Part shown: piece by piece, positions 16,580-25,729 of the stretch
How positions within the stretch are numbered: the first letter of the stretch is position 1
Layout of the letters: the number at the start of each line of letters is the position of its first letter
From: UBA2942 sp045127535
Lineage (GTDB): Bacteria > Bacillota > Clostridia > Lachnospirales > Lachnospiraceae
Direction: 5' to 3'
DNA length: 39,710 nt
Assembly (NCBI GenBank): GCA_045127535.1
Contig: JBGVQN010000022.1
Coordinates: 1-39,710 of the forward strand
Made by a program: the position numbers and the translations under genes
Notes under the pieces: generated by a model
Database searches by the model: none
Seen by the model: only the letters and a program-made list of their open reading frames with translations
Told to the model about the DNA's origin: nothing

Positions 16580-18406
16580 ATGTGTGGAATTGTTGGATAT
16601 GTAGGTGAGGCACAGGCGGCACCCCTTTTGTTAGATGGTCTGGCAAAGTTAGAGTACAGAGGATATGATTCAGCTGGTCTGGCAGTATTTAATGGAACAG
16701 AACTGCAGATTGTAAAGGCTAAGGGCCGTCTGCAGGTACTGCGGGAACTGACAGCAGATGGAACCCAGATCTCTGGAAGTATTGGCATTGGCCATACCAG
16801 ATGGGCTACCCACGGAGAGCCTTCCGTAGCCAATGCACATCCTCATTTTAATGAGAATAAAAGTATTGCAGTAGTGCACAATGGTATTATTGAAAATTAC
16901 CAGCAGTTAAAAGAACGTCTGGAGCGCAGAGGCTATGTATTTGCTTCTCAGACTGATACAGAAGTAATTGTCCATCTGCTGACTGATTTTTACAAGGGAG
17001 ATCCATTGGAAGCAGTGGCAAAGATGCTCACCCGTGTAGAAGGTTCCTATGCCCTGGGAATCATATTTAAGGAGCATCCGGATGTGTTGTATGCAGTGCG
17101 TAAGGATAGTCCGCTGATCGTTGGTATTTCACAGGAAGGCAATTTCATTGCTTCGGATGTACCAGCAATTTTAAAGCATACCAGAGATGTATATTATATT
17201 GACAATCAGGAGATTGTAGCCTTAAAAAAGGATGCAGTGACCTTTTACAACATCGACTTAGAGGAACAGTCCAAAGAACTGGTGACAGTAGACTGGGATA
17301 TGGAGGCTGCAGAAAAGGGCGGCTATGAGCATTTTATGCTGAAGGAAATCTATGAGCAGCCAAAAGCTGTGAGAGATACCATTAGTCCCCGTATCAAAAA
17401 TGGCAGAATCGTGCTGGATGAGCTGGATATGAGTGATGAGGAAATCTGTCACTTGCGTAAAATTTATATCATAGCCTGCGGTTCTGCATATCATGCAGGA
17501 TTTACCGGAAAATATGTGATAGAGCAGCTGGCGCGAATTCCGGTAGAAGCAGACCTGGCCAGTGAATTCCGTTACCGCAATCCCATTATCGAACCCAATT
17601 CCCTGGCGATTATCGTAAGCCAGTCAGGGGAGACAGCAGACTCCCTGGCAGCGCTGAGAGAGTTAAAGAAACAGGGTGTGCCCGTAGTAGGACTTGTGAA
17701 TGTAGTAGGAAGTTCTATTGCCAGGGAAGCGGATAAGGTACTTTATACATGGGCAGGTCCGGAAATTGCAGTGGCAACGACCAAGGCGTACAGTACCCAG
17801 CTGGCGGCCCTGTATCTGCTGGCCATTCACTTTGGTAAAGTAAGAAACCAGATTACAGAAGAAGCATATGGAGAGCTGATTGCAGAACTGCAGAGCCTTC
17901 CGGATAAAATTATGACCCAGTTAGGAGACAAAGAGCGGATTCAGTGGTTTGCAAGTAAGTTTGCAGGCAGCCGGGATATTTTCTTTATTGGCAGAGGAGT
18001 AGATTATGCCACTTCTCTGGAAGGATCCTTGAAATTAAAAGAGATTTCCTATATTCATTCTGAAGCCTATGCTGCAGGTGAATTAAAGCATGGAACCATT
18101 TCCCTTATTGAGCAGGGAATTCTGGTGGTAGCCATTGCTACACAGCCGAATCTGTATGAAAAGATGGTCAGCAATATGGTAGAGGTAAAATCCAGGGGTG
18201 CATATGTAATGGGACTTACCAGTGCCGGGAATTATGCTATGGAGGATACTGCCAACTTTACTGTATATGTACCAAAAACCCTCCCATGCTTTACCACATC
18301 TCTGGCTGTGATTCCGTTACAGCTTCTGGCATATTATGTATCTCTGGCCAAAGGTCTGGATGTGGATAAGCCAAGAAATCTGGCAAAATCAGTAACTGTA
18401 GAGTAA
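16580..18406 (+). CDS. glmS: Glutamine-fructose-6-phosphate aminotransferase GlmS
   Basis: GlmS makes glucosamine-6-phosphate from fructose-6-phosphate and glutamine, the entry step of amino-sugar synthesis. The 608-residue product begins MCGIVGY, so Cys2 is the glutaminase nucleophile. GHTRWATHG and HNGIIENY complete the amidotransferase half, and two SIS isomerase domains follow (ACGSAYHAG, SQSGETADS, then GRGVDYATSLEGSLKLKEIS). It ends with AKSVTVE. AAGGAGG before ATG 16580 is strong. No glmS ribozyme can lie directly upstream, because only 16 bp separate it from glmM. Confidence 0.98.
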   Translation: MCGIVGYVGEAQAAPLLLDGLAKLEYRGYDSAGLAVFNGTELQIVKAKGRLQVLRELTADGTQISGSIGIGHTRWATHGEPSVANAHPHFNENKSIAVVHNGIIENYQQLKERLERRGYVFASQTDTEVIVHLLTDFYKGDPLEAVAKMLTRVEGSYALGIIFKEHPDVLYAVRKDSPLIVGISQEGNFIASDVPAILKHTRDVYYIDNQEIVALKKDAVTFYNIDLEEQSKELVTVDWDMEAAEKGGYEHFMLKEIYEQPKAVRDTISPRIKNGRIVLDELDMSDEEICHLRKIYIIACGSAYHAGFTGKYVIEQLARIPVEADLASEFRYRNPIIEPNSLAIIVSQSGETADSLAALRELKKQGVPVVGLVNVVGSSIAREADKVLYTWAGPEIAVATTKAYSTQLAALYLLAIHFGKVRNQITEEAYGELIAELQSLPDKIMTQLGDKERIQWFASKFAGSRDIFFIGRGVDYATSLEGSLKLKEISYIHSEAYAAGELKHGTISLIEQGILVVAIATQPNLYEKMVSNMVEVKSRGAYVMGLTSAGNYAMEDTANFTVYVPKTLPCFTTSLAVIPLQLLAYYVSLAKGLDVDKPRNLAKSVTVE

Positions 18407-18503
18407 GCAGAATGTATAAGCTTGTTCCATAAGTCTCAGTGCGTCATACGTGCGTCAGGACAGGGCAAGGGATATACAAACGTAATGAAAAGAGTCCTGC
18501 CCA

Positions 18504-18630
18504 GTAACTGTTCAGAAGCCGCTGTTTCGTGGGGATGCTGTAAAAAATCCCCAGTTTTGTCAGCAAAGATCCATCCATCAAGGTGATTTTCTGGATTTTT
18601 GCTGATATCTGTGAGGGCGTTGAACAGATA
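18504..18630 (+). repeat. Palindromic repeat family 2, long copy
   Basis: It begins GTAACTGTTCAGAAGCCGCT and ends GTGAGGGCGTTGAACAG; the outer CTGTTCA/TGAACAG arms are complementary. The interior carries two further stems: GGGGAT...AATCCCC (18531-18552) and a TCAGCAAA-GATCCA / TGGATTTTTGCTGA stem (about 18560-18606). The ends match a shorter copy at 27453-27496. It fills the gap between glmS and the glycosyltransferase gene. No encoded protein was seen. Confidence 0.6.
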
Positions 18631-18690
18631 CCCTGCTTATAAAATTGGAAGGTGAGCCGTATTGACAGGGCGGTAGTATGGAGAGCAATT

Positions 18691-19623
18691 ATGAATTTAC
18701 CAGTGGAAGATGGTATGTTGTCTGTGGTAATTCCTTCTTATAATGAGGAATTAAATATTCTGAACACAGCAGCAACGGTAGCACATATATTAGAAAAAAA
18801 TCAAATCCCTTTTGAAATTATTTTTGTAGATGACGGTTCTAAGGATCACACCTATGAAAAAATCAAAGAAGCCAGAGCAGCAGACTGTCGTGTACGTGGA
18901 GCCAAATTTAGCCGAAATTTTGGCAAAGAATCCTGCATTTTTGCAGGCCTTTCCCTGGCAAAGGGAGCATGTGCAGTGGTAATGGACTGTGATTTGCAGC
19001 ATCCTCCGGAAGTCATTCCCAAAATGTATGCTTTATGGCAGGAAGGGTATGAGGTTATTGAAGGTGTAAAAGCAGACAGGGGAAAAGAAAGCCTGGCTCA
19101 CAAAATGTCCGCGGGCCTGTTTTACCGGGTAATCAGTAAATGCTCCGGTATTGATATGGAATCTTCATCAGATTTCAAATTGTTAGACCGGAAGGTAGTG
19201 GATACTTTAACCGAGTTAAAGGAGCGGAATACCTTCTTTAGAGCTTTGTCCTTCTGGGTAGGCTATCGTTCTACTTCCATTGAGTTTGAAGTGGCAGAGC
19301 GGGAGTTTGGTGTAACCAAATGGTCTGTTAAGAGCCTGGCAAAGTATGCAGTGAATAATGTTACATCATTTTCTGCGGCACCTTTGTATTTTGTTATGGT
19401 AGTAGGTGTGATTTTTACAGTGTGTGCTGCAATACTGGGAATTCAGACTTTGATACGGTTTGTGTTAGGCTATGCGGTAGAGGGATTTACCACAGTTATT
19501 CTGCTGTTATTGGTCATTGGAGGTCTGCTGATGCTGAGCCTGGGCATTATCGGTTATTATGTTGCCAAAATTTATGACGAAATAAAAGAGCGTCCCAGAT
19601 ATATTATCAGTGAGACCATCTAA
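18691..19623 (+). CDS. Family 2 glycosyltransferase, GtrB/CsbB/DPM1-like
   Basis: This class loads a sugar from a nucleotide donor onto undecaprenyl phosphate at the inner membrane face. The 310-residue product starts with a GT-A domain: VVIPSYNEELNI, then FVDDGSKDHTYE, MDCDLQHPPEVIP with the DXD-type metal site, and SSSDFKLLDRKV. Two C-terminal membrane helices (about residues 230-300) are separated by a short loop. The frame is open to a GTG at 18652, but GGAGAG upstream of ATG 18691 and the family N-terminus favour the later start. GtrA and YfhO partners lie at 25730-26191 and 22853-25708. Confidence 0.92.
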   Translation: MNLPVEDGMLSVVIPSYNEELNILNTAATVAHILEKNQIPFEIIFVDDGSKDHTYEKIKEARAADCRVRGAKFSRNFGKESCIFAGLSLAKGACAVVMDCDLQHPPEVIPKMYALWQEGYEVIEGVKADRGKESLAHKMSAGLFYRVISKCSGIDMESSSDFKLLDRKVVDTLTELKERNTFFRALSFWVGYRSTSIEFEVAEREFGVTKWSVKSLAKYAVNNVTSFSAAPLYFVMVVGVIFTVCAAILGIQTLIRFVLGYAVEGFTTVILLLLVIGGLLMLSLGIIGYYVAKIYDEIKERPRYIISETI

Positions 19624-19629
19624 AGCCTG

Positions 19630-19665
19630 CGGTTTCATGCTGCCCGGTTGGGAGGTATGAAACCG
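19630..19665 (+). terminator. Possible terminator of the glycosyltransferase gene
   Basis: CGGTTTCAT and ATGAAACCG form a 9-bp stem with an 18-nt loop, just after the stop codon. No T-run follows, so termination strength is doubtful. Confidence 0.35.
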
Positions 19666-19681
19666 CTGTTGGCATTGGTAA

Positions 19682-19977
19682 GTACTTGCCCAACCCATTG
19701 TCCGCCAGCTGTATCTGAATGGGCTGCTGTGGAACAGAGGCTGGATGGATTGTTTCTAAGCAGGACTCTTGAAAACGCCGGTCCTTAGATAACAGATTTG
19801 AAAATACAGCAGGAAGCAAACTATGTTTGATTGCTGCTGTATTTTCAAATCTGTTATCTTAGTACCGCTGCGTTTTCACCGAAGCGGGAGCGTGTCCTGC
19901 GTGAAACAATCCATCCAGCCTCTGTTCGACTGCAGCCCATTCTGATACAGCTGGCGGACATTGGGTTGGACAAGTAC
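19682..19977 (-). repeat. Nested palindromic element, copy 1
   Basis: The 296-bp element has three layers. The outer arms (19682-19757 and 19903-19977) are imperfect inverted repeats of a sequence not seen elsewhere in the window, beginning GTACTTGCCCAACCC. The conserved core arms are 19758-19781 (short: AAGCAGGACTCTTGAAAACG then CCGG) and 19865-19902 (long: CCGCTGCGTTTTCACCGAAG then CGGGAGCGTGTCCTGCGT). The inner stem is a perfect 26-bp match (19787-19812 with 19834-19859) around a 21-nt loop. Orientation is called minus because the long core arm comes second. It fills the gap between the glycosyltransferase and patatin genes. Confidence 0.9.
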
Positions 19978-20015
19978 GCAGCGCATTTGTGAAAAAGAAG
20001 GAGAGTAATGCAGAT

Positions 20016-20873
20016 ATGAAAACAGGACTGGTATTGGAAGGCGGCGCTATGCGGGGGATGTATACCGCTGGTGTGCTGGATGTGATGTTAGAACAGCAGA
20101 TACAGGTAGATGCTGTTGTGGGTGTTTCTGCAGGAGCTGTGTTTGGATGCAATTATAAATCCAGACAAATTGGGCGTACGATCCGTTATAATAAGGCTTA
20201 CAGCAAAGACCCAAGGTATATGAGCATCCGTTCTCTGCTGAAGACAGGTGATCTGTTTGGAGAGGAATTTTGCTATCATCAGATACCGGAACAGCTGGAT
20301 CCATTTGATATCGAGACGTTTCAGAGCAATCCGGTGGAATTCTATGTAGTTGCCACAGATGTACATACAGGTAAGCCAGTCTATCATAAGTGCACAGATG
20401 GCAGGGATGAGGATCTGCAGTGGATGCGTGCGTCTGCTTCTATGCCAGTGGTATCCAGAGTGGTGTCAGCAGGAGGATACGAAATGTTGGACGGAGGTAT
20501 TTCAGATTCTATCCCGGTGAACTGGTTCCGCAGCCAGGGGTATGAAAAGTCTATTGTTGTCCTGACGAGAGCAGAAGGGTACCGGAAGAAAGAAGGATCT
20601 CCAAATCCAGCGATTTCCTTTGCATTGCGTAAATATCCGGCTATGGTACAGGCTATGGCAGACCGGGCAGTGATGTACAACAGCCAGCTGGATGAAGTAG
20701 AACGTCTGCAGAAGGCAGGTGAGATCTTTGTTCTGTGTCCAAGCAGTCCTATCACCATATCCCGTACAGAGCGTGATCCAGAAAAACTGCAGCAGGTTTA
20801 TGATCTGGGACGTAAGGATGCTTTGAATCATTTGGAAACTATGAAACGCTTCTTGCAGAAAGCCAATGTATAA
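20016..20873 (+). CDS. Patatin-like phospholipase
   Basis: Patatin-family proteins are Ser-Asp dyad acyl hydrolases acting on membrane lipids. The 285-residue product shows the oxyanion-hole GGAMRG at residues 9-14, the nucleophile elbow GVSAG with Ser38, and the DGG motif of the catalytic Asp in MLDGGISDSIP. Length and architecture fit the bacterial YjjU-like group. AAGGAGAG 9 nt before ATG 20016 gives the start; nine further open codons upstream begin with GTG. No signal peptide is visible, so a cytoplasmic or membrane-associated location is likely. It is bracketed by two nested palindromic elements. Confidence 0.92.
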   Translation: MKTGLVLEGGAMRGMYTAGVLDVMLEQQIQVDAVVGVSAGAVFGCNYKSRQIGRTIRYNKAYSKDPRYMSIRSLLKTGDLFGEEFCYHQIPEQLDPFDIETFQSNPVEFYVVATDVHTGKPVYHKCTDGRDEDLQWMRASASMPVVSRVVSAGGYEMLDGGISDSIPVNWFRSQGYEKSIVVLTRAEGYRKKEGSPNPAISFALRKYPAMVQAMADRAVMYNSQLDEVERLQKAGEIFVLCPSSPITISRTERDPEKLQQVYDLGRKDALNHLETMKRFLQKANV

Positions 20874-20880
20874 TAATAGG

Positions 20881-21162
20881 GTGCCCCACAATGCTTTGGA
20901 AGGAACGGATCACAGCTGTGTTCCGGCAGGGGAATGATTGTTTTACGCAGGACCCGCTCTCGCTTCGGTGAAAACGCAGCGGATTCTAAGATTTCGAATA
21001 GCAAGACAACAGGTACAGCAGAAAATAAAAACTTTCTGCTGTACCTGTTGTCTTGCTATTCAAAACCTAAGAACCGGCGTTTTCAAGAGTCCTGCTTAAA
21101 AACAATCATTCCCCCGCCGGGACACAGCTGTGATCCGTTCCTTCCAAAGCATTGTGGGGCAC
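20881..21162 (+). repeat. Nested palindromic element, copy 2
   Basis: The 282-bp element begins 7 bp after the patatin stop. The outer arms 20881-20944 and 21099-21162 are complementary at 62 of 64 positions, from GTGCCCCACAATG inward. The long core arm is 20945-20982 (ACGCAGGACCCGCTCTCGCT onward) and the short arm 21074-21098 (CCGGCGTTTTCAAGAGTCCT onward). The inner stem is a perfect 28 bp (20997-21024 with 21033-21060) around an 8-nt loop. Its outer and inner sequences resemble copy 4. It separates convergent patatin and argH and could fold as a bidirectional terminator. Confidence 0.92.
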
Positions 21163-21274
21163 CACATAACTGTTGTCGTAAAAAGGGGAGCGTTGATTCA
21201 TAACAACGTTGTGGATGTCTGCGAATCATATATCCATTGCACTGAACGCAGACTTGCGTTGGCTCAATTTCCGC

Positions 21275-22648
21275 TTATTCAGCAAGATAAGCCTCACAAA
21301 TCTCGATTACTTTTTCCATGGCAGCCTTACCAGGTGCGCCAATGGTAAGACGCTTTTCTACGCAGGTCTTTAAGCTGATGGCGTCATAAATATCTTCTTC
21401 AAATACTGGGCTGATTGCCTTAAACTCTTCTAAAGTCATATCATCCAGCGCAATATTCTGATCAATACAATAAAGAACCAGCTGTCCTACAATACCATGG
21501 GCATCTCTAAATGCCACACCATGATTTACCAGATAATCTGCTGCATCAGTGGCATTGGTAAAGCCATTCTTTGCACTTGCTTCCATCTCAGCCTTGCGGA
21601 AGGTAATGGTGGAGATCATACCGTTAAACAGAGCCAGACAGCCCTTAGCGGTATCAATGGCATCAAAGGTCAGCTCTTTATCCTCCTGCATATCCTTATT
21701 GTATGCCAGTGGCAGTCCCTTCATAGTCGTCAGCAGGGAAATGAGGGCACCGTATACACGGCCTGTTTTTCCGCGTACCAGCTCTGCAATGTCAGGATTC
21801 TTTTTCTGGGGCATAATGCTGCTGCCGGTGCTGTAAGCATCATCAATTTCTACAAAGCGGTATTCATTGCTGTTCCAGATGATGATCTCTTCAGAGAAAC
21901 GGCTTAAATGCATCATAATGGTAGACAGGGCGCTTAAGAATTCGATCAGGTAATCACGGTCGGAAACACCATCCATACTGTTTAAGGTAGGACCATCAAA
22001 GCCCAACAGGGCAGCCGTGTAATCTCTGTCCAGAGGATAGGTGGTACCTGCCAGAGCGCCGCTGCCAAGAGGACAGTAATTCATACGCTTGTAAATGTCT
22101 GCCAAACGGCTTCTGTCCCGTTTGAACATTTCGAAGTAAGCCCCGATGTGATGTGCCAGGGTTACAGGCTGTGCCTTCTGCAGGTGAGTAAAGCCTGGCA
22201 TATAGGTTTCTGTATTTTCTTTCATAATCTGCAGCAAGGAAGTTAACAGCTCTTTTAACAGCTCATCGGTGGCCAGAACCTCGTCTCTGGTGTACAGACG
22301 CATATCCAGTGCAACCTGGTCGTTGCGGCTTCTGCCGGTGTGCAGCTTTTTGCCAACATCTCCCACACGTGCAATGAGGTTTTCCTCTACAAAAGAGTGG
22401 ATATCCTCACTGGTTTCGTTAAACTCCAGTGTGCCATTGGTAATGTCTTCCTTGATACTTGTGAGTCCGGCAATGATCTGCTCTTTTTCAGCATCGGTTA
22501 AAATGCCCTGCTTTGCCAGCATAGTGACATGTGCAATGCTGCCGTCAATATCCTGACTGTAAAATTTACGGTCGAATGGAAGGGAAGCATTAAAATTGTG
22601 TGCCAGCTGATTAGTCTCCTTTGTGAAGCGTCCGCCCCATAGTTTCAT
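21275..22648 (-). CDS. argH: Argininosuccinate lyase ArgH
   Basis: ArgH splits argininosuccinate into arginine and fumarate, the last step of arginine synthesis. The 457-residue product starts MKLWGGRFTKET, contains HTGRSRNDQVALD at residues 103-115, and has the fumarate-lyase signature GSSIMPQKKNPD at 275-286 with the mobile-loop Ser. AGAGGT precedes ATG 22648. The other arginine genes in the window, argG and argC, lie 14 kb away. It is transcribed toward element copy 2. Confidence 0.98.
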   Translation of the reverse strand: MKLWGGRFTKETNQLAHNFNASLPFDRKFYSQDIDGSIAHVTMLAKQGILTDAEKEQIIAGLTSIKEDITNGTLEFNETSEDIHSFVEENLIARVGDVGKKLHTGRSRNDQVALDMRLYTRDEVLATDELLKELLTSLLQIMKENTETYMPGFTHLQKAQPVTLAHHIGAYFEMFKRDRSRLADIYKRMNYCPLGSGALAGTTYPLDRDYTAALLGFDGPTLNSMDGVSDRDYLIEFLSALSTIMMHLSRFSEEIIIWNSNEYRFVEIDDAYSTGSSIMPQKKNPDIAELVRGKTGRVYGALISLLTTMKGLPLAYNKDMQEDKELTFDAIDTAKGCLALFNGMISTITFRKAEMEASAKNGFTNATDAADYLVNHGVAFRDAHGIVGQLVLYCIDQNIALDDMTLEEFKAISPVFEEDIYDAISLKTCVEKRLTIGAPGKAAMEKVIEICEAYLAE

Positions 22649-22729
22649 GTTGTACCTCTTTCTTGCTGCATATAGAATCCCGGCCCGCAGCAGCAGTATA
22701 ATTTAGAGCCGGAATAGCAAATATAGGAA

Positions 22730-22747
22730 GGCAGAAAAGGTTCTGCC
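22730..22747 (-). terminator. Small hairpin between yfhO and argH
   Basis: GGCAGAA and TTCTGCC form a 7-bp stem with a 4-nt loop in the 204-bp gap between the two minus-strand genes. The minus strand continues with a T-rich stretch (TTCCTATATTT), so weak termination of the gtrA-yfhO unit is plausible. No convincing argH promoter was found in the gap. Confidence 0.4.
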
Positions 22748-22852
22748 AGTTTTGGTGTTTGCAATATTTTGAATATGCCAGTATTGGATAGGTTTAATAT
22801 ACACCTTTTCCAGGTCTGAAACAATCTCAAATTTCCAGTTATTTGGAACCTC

Positions 22853-25708
22853 TTAATCATTCTCAGGATCTTTAAAAGACGCATCAATGGAGTCATCAAT
22901 GGAGTCATCAATGGAGCCATCAATGGAGTCATTAATGGAGTCGTTAATGGAGTCGTTAACGGAGTCGTTAACAGAGTCATCAATGGCTGTTTCTGTGGAT
23001 ACCGGAACCATCTCTGCTTTGATATCTTCATCCTGCAAAAGAGGAGATTCTGCTGCTGAATCAGGTGTAGTTGTCTGAATATCCGTGTCAGTAGATAAAA
23101 CAGTAGTATCAATTGCTTCAGATGCTGCATCTGCTGCATCTGAGGTATCTGCTGCATCTTTGATATCCAGGGAAACTGTTTTGCGGCGTCTTTGCAGCAG
23201 CGCTCCTATACCTACGATCAACAGGAAGATGATCAGGCTGGCTATGCTGATATAGATTCCTTCTGTCAATCCTTCTGCTTGATAGGAGAATTTCAGGGTA
23301 TGGGTGCCGGGAGTCAGTGAAATGCTGATCAAAGCATCTTCAAATTTCTGGATTTCTACTTCCTCGCCGTCTACTGTAACAGTAAAGCCTGGGTCGTAAG
23401 GAATGCTGGTTAAGAGCAGTCCTCCGTCTTCTGTTGTAATGTGTGCTTCTATGGTGGTGTTGTCATAGGAATCTACTACCATCTGTTCTTGCGCTAATGT
23501 CTCCAGGACAGTGATCATCTTATCTTCATCCAGAACATAGGCATATGTGGTCATAGGGCCTTCATCTTCTGTATAAAGATAAATGGTTTCGCCAGCAGTA
23601 TGATATCCCAGATCCAGAATGTATCCCCGATTCACATTGGTGAATTCCTGGGAGGTATTGTCATTGTAACGTGCAGTTACGGTTTTCACATTGCTGGTTT
23701 TTTCTATATAAGCATAGACCAGTCCGTCTGTATTTACTGTAATCATAGAACTGGTAGAAGCTGATGAAGAACAGGAAGTAGGATAGAACATCTGATCCAC
23801 TCCCGCTACAGCCTGGCCAAAAGCATTCTGTGTCAGAATGGGATTATAGTAAGTGGTGTCCCAGTTTGCAGCCAGATCCTCATCTACCATAAAGCCCAGC
23901 TCTAAGGCATATTTATTCTGGTACAGGCTCATAGTTTCTGTCTTGGCAAACAGGCTGTACAGACTGCTTTCATCCAATTCCGTTTTTGACAGCGAATATT
24001 TCACATTCAGAAGTGCCAGTGTAAGGGGCGTGGAACCTTTCATACTGTAAGCGTTGGTAGAACCCTCCATACCCAGCATTTTATATAGTGAAGTAATGTT
24101 TGCATTGGCAGAAGAAGAAAAGATAGAACCAGATTGATAATCCAGCCAAGCACCGTCATTTTTGGTGCGGGTAGATACTTTTTCAATACGGAAAAATTCC
24201 GAATCCTCGTACTTTTCTGCTGTACGTATGAGGCTGGCTGCAGCGCTGTCTTCTTCTGTATAAGTGGTACGTGAGGAAGTGGTAATACTGGTAAGCCCTG
24301 TATTAATGGTCATTTCTACCATCAGAACCACCAAAGCCAGCATAATGGTTGTATACCTACTGGCACTGCCCTTACGAATCAGGTAAAGAATCCCTCCATA
24401 CATACCAGCAAAGAGAATGCTGAACAGATAGACCCACCAGTGAAAAGCATCGTCGGTGATCAGCTTTTCGGCAATTAGGATGAAGCCAATGATGAGCCAC
24501 ATACTGCCCAGAATTTCCTTGGAAGTACGTTTTTTTACTCCCAGGAAACCCTTATACGCCATAGATAAGAGCAGGAAAATGTACAGGAATGAGTGTCTTG
24601 CAGGCAGGGAATTTGGAAAATGGAAACCATGCCAGATATAGTTGAGCACCTTCAGACTGAAAGTGAACAGGAAAAACAGTACCATAATAAAATAGCAGAT
24701 TTTTTCCTTTGCCGATACTTTCTTGTTGCATACATACAGCGGCAGCAATACCAAGGGAGCAATGCCGCAGAAAATATTAGGCCAGTGATCCAGTCCCTGC
24801 TCCGTCTCCACGCCGATCAGATGTCTGCCCAGCATTTCAAACATAGTAAAATAGCTGTCCAGATTCATTGGAAAAGTAGAGGAAGCAGAAGCAGTTAACT
24901 GAAGTGCTTTCATTGCAGGCAGCAGCATTATGGCTGCCATACCTCCTGCCAACAGGGAATAAAAAGCAAACAGGGCAAAACGCTGAAGATAATGCTTTAA
25001 GGTGGTGCGCATCTGCACAGAACCATCTTCCTGGCGTACGATCATGGAATCACTGGAAACAATGAGCTGTACCACAAAATAAATCACCAGGAACATGCAG
25101 ATCATAATGGAGATGTAATAGTTGGTACAGATGGCAAGTGCCAGGAACAGGGTGTAGTAGCCGCCCTTTTTTTTCTGGATCAGACGCTCCAGTCCCAAAG
25201 CAACCAGAGGAAACAGCCAGATACAGTCTAGCCACATCACATTCCAGCTGTAGGCAGCTACATAGCCGGACAGAGCATAGAGGATGCCAAAGAAAGCAGT
25301 ACTGACATCAGACCGGCAGTTATGCTTTGCCAGGTAATAAGCCATGGAAGCGCCAGCCAGTCCGATTTTTACAATGGCGCCGTAAGAAATAAATTCGATC
25401 ACATATTCAGCAGGCCACAACAGCAGAAGCAGGTTAAATGGACTGCACAGATAATAGGCAAACAGGGAAACCATGTTGGTACCCAGACCAATATTCCAGG
25501 TGTATTCCAGACTCTCGCCTGCCTGCAGTGCCTGACGCAGCATCTGGTGAAATGGCGCGTACTGGTGATACAGGTCGGTACGGAGAAAACTGTTGTTTCC
25601 GAACGGATAAATACCACGCTGAATGAATAAAATCAGCATAATGCTTACTGGAATGATAAATGCCAGCAGGCAGGGAAACACGTAACGATTGGTGAATTTT
25701 TTTTTCAT
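22853..25708 (-). CDS. YfhO family membrane glycosyltransferase (GT-C type)
   Basis: YfhO proteins are multi-pass GT-C-like enzymes; in Bacillus and Listeria they transfer sugars from undecaprenyl phosphate to teichoic acids outside the membrane. The 951-residue product has about a dozen helices in the first half, with the first loop (NNSFLRTDLYHQYAPFHQML) carrying the acidic catalytic-type residue. A long extracellular domain follows, then a final helix near residue 830. The cytoplasmic tail is acidic and ends in a run of DSIN/DSID tetrapeptides. GGGAG before ATG 25708 is the ribosome site. It lies 21 bp after gtrA, so the two form an operon. Confidence 0.92.
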   Translation of the reverse strand: MKKKFTNRYVFPCLLAFIIPVSIMLILFIQRGIYPFGNNSFLRTDLYHQYAPFHQMLRQALQAGESLEYTWNIGLGTNMVSLFAYYLCSPFNLLLLLWPAEYVIEFISYGAIVKIGLAGASMAYYLAKHNCRSDVSTAFFGILYALSGYVAAYSWNVMWLDCIWLFPLVALGLERLIQKKKGGYYTLFLALAICTNYYISIMICMFLVIYFVVQLIVSSDSMIVRQEDGSVQMRTTLKHYLQRFALFAFYSLLAGGMAAIMLLPAMKALQLTASASSTFPMNLDSYFTMFEMLGRHLIGVETEQGLDHWPNIFCGIAPLVLLPLYVCNKKVSAKEKICYFIMVLFFLFTFSLKVLNYIWHGFHFPNSLPARHSFLYIFLLLSMAYKGFLGVKKRTSKEILGSMWLIIGFILIAEKLITDDAFHWWVYLFSILFAGMYGGILYLIRKGSASRYTTIMLALVVLMVEMTINTGLTSITTSSRTTYTEEDSAAASLIRTAEKYEDSEFFRIEKVSTRTKNDGAWLDYQSGSIFSSSANANITSLYKMLGMEGSTNAYSMKGSTPLTLALLNVKYSLSKTELDESSLYSLFAKTETMSLYQNKYALELGFMVDEDLAANWDTTYYNPILTQNAFGQAVAGVDQMFYPTSCSSSASTSSMITVNTDGLVYAYIEKTSNVKTVTARYNDNTSQEFTNVNRGYILDLGYHTAGETIYLYTEDEGPMTTYAYVLDEDKMITVLETLAQEQMVVDSYDNTTIEAHITTEDGGLLLTSIPYDPGFTVTVDGEEVEIQKFEDALISISLTPGTHTLKFSYQAEGLTEGIYISIASLIIFLLIVGIGALLQRRRKTVSLDIKDAADTSDAADAASEAIDTTVLSTDTDIQTTTPDSAAESPLLQDEDIKAEMVPVSTETAIDDSVNDSVNDSINDSINDSIDGSIDDSIDDSIDASFKDPEND
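22882..22987 (-). repeat. 12-bp tandem repeat inside the yfhO 3' end
   Basis: About nine imperfect copies of a 12-bp unit (plus-strand GAGTCATCAATG) encode the four-residue repeat D-S-(I/V)-(N/D). All copies keep the reading frame. Substitutions are mostly at third positions or Asn/Asp changes. Such arrays expand and contract by slippage. Confidence 0.85.
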
Positions 25709-25729
25709 AGCAGGCTCCCTTCTCTGCAG

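Noticed and set aside
18490..18503. AAGAGTCCTGC next to the family 2 repeat as a remnant of the nested element
   Set aside because: The 11-base match to the short core arm is not accompanied by GGCGTTTTC, the long arm or an inner stem, so chance is the simpler explanation.
20881..21162. CRISPR array
   Set aside because: The repeats are scattered inverted elements of 220-300 bp, not short direct repeats with regular spacers, and no cas genes are present.
20934..21203. Open frames through element copies 2, 3 and 5 encoding shared peptides (SRFGENAA, RRFQES)
   Set aside because: The frame is broken in copy 1 (stop just after the core and frame shift across the inner stem) and stops inside the second core arm in copy 6. 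The similarity is explained by DNA-level repeat conservation, and no ribosome site precedes these frames.
22645..23157. 170-codon minus-strand frame overlapping the end of yfhO
   Set aside because: It is a frame-shifted shadow created by the 12-bp repeat array; its residues are low-complexity (repeated PLTTPLMT-type text) and it overlaps the well-supported yfhO frame.
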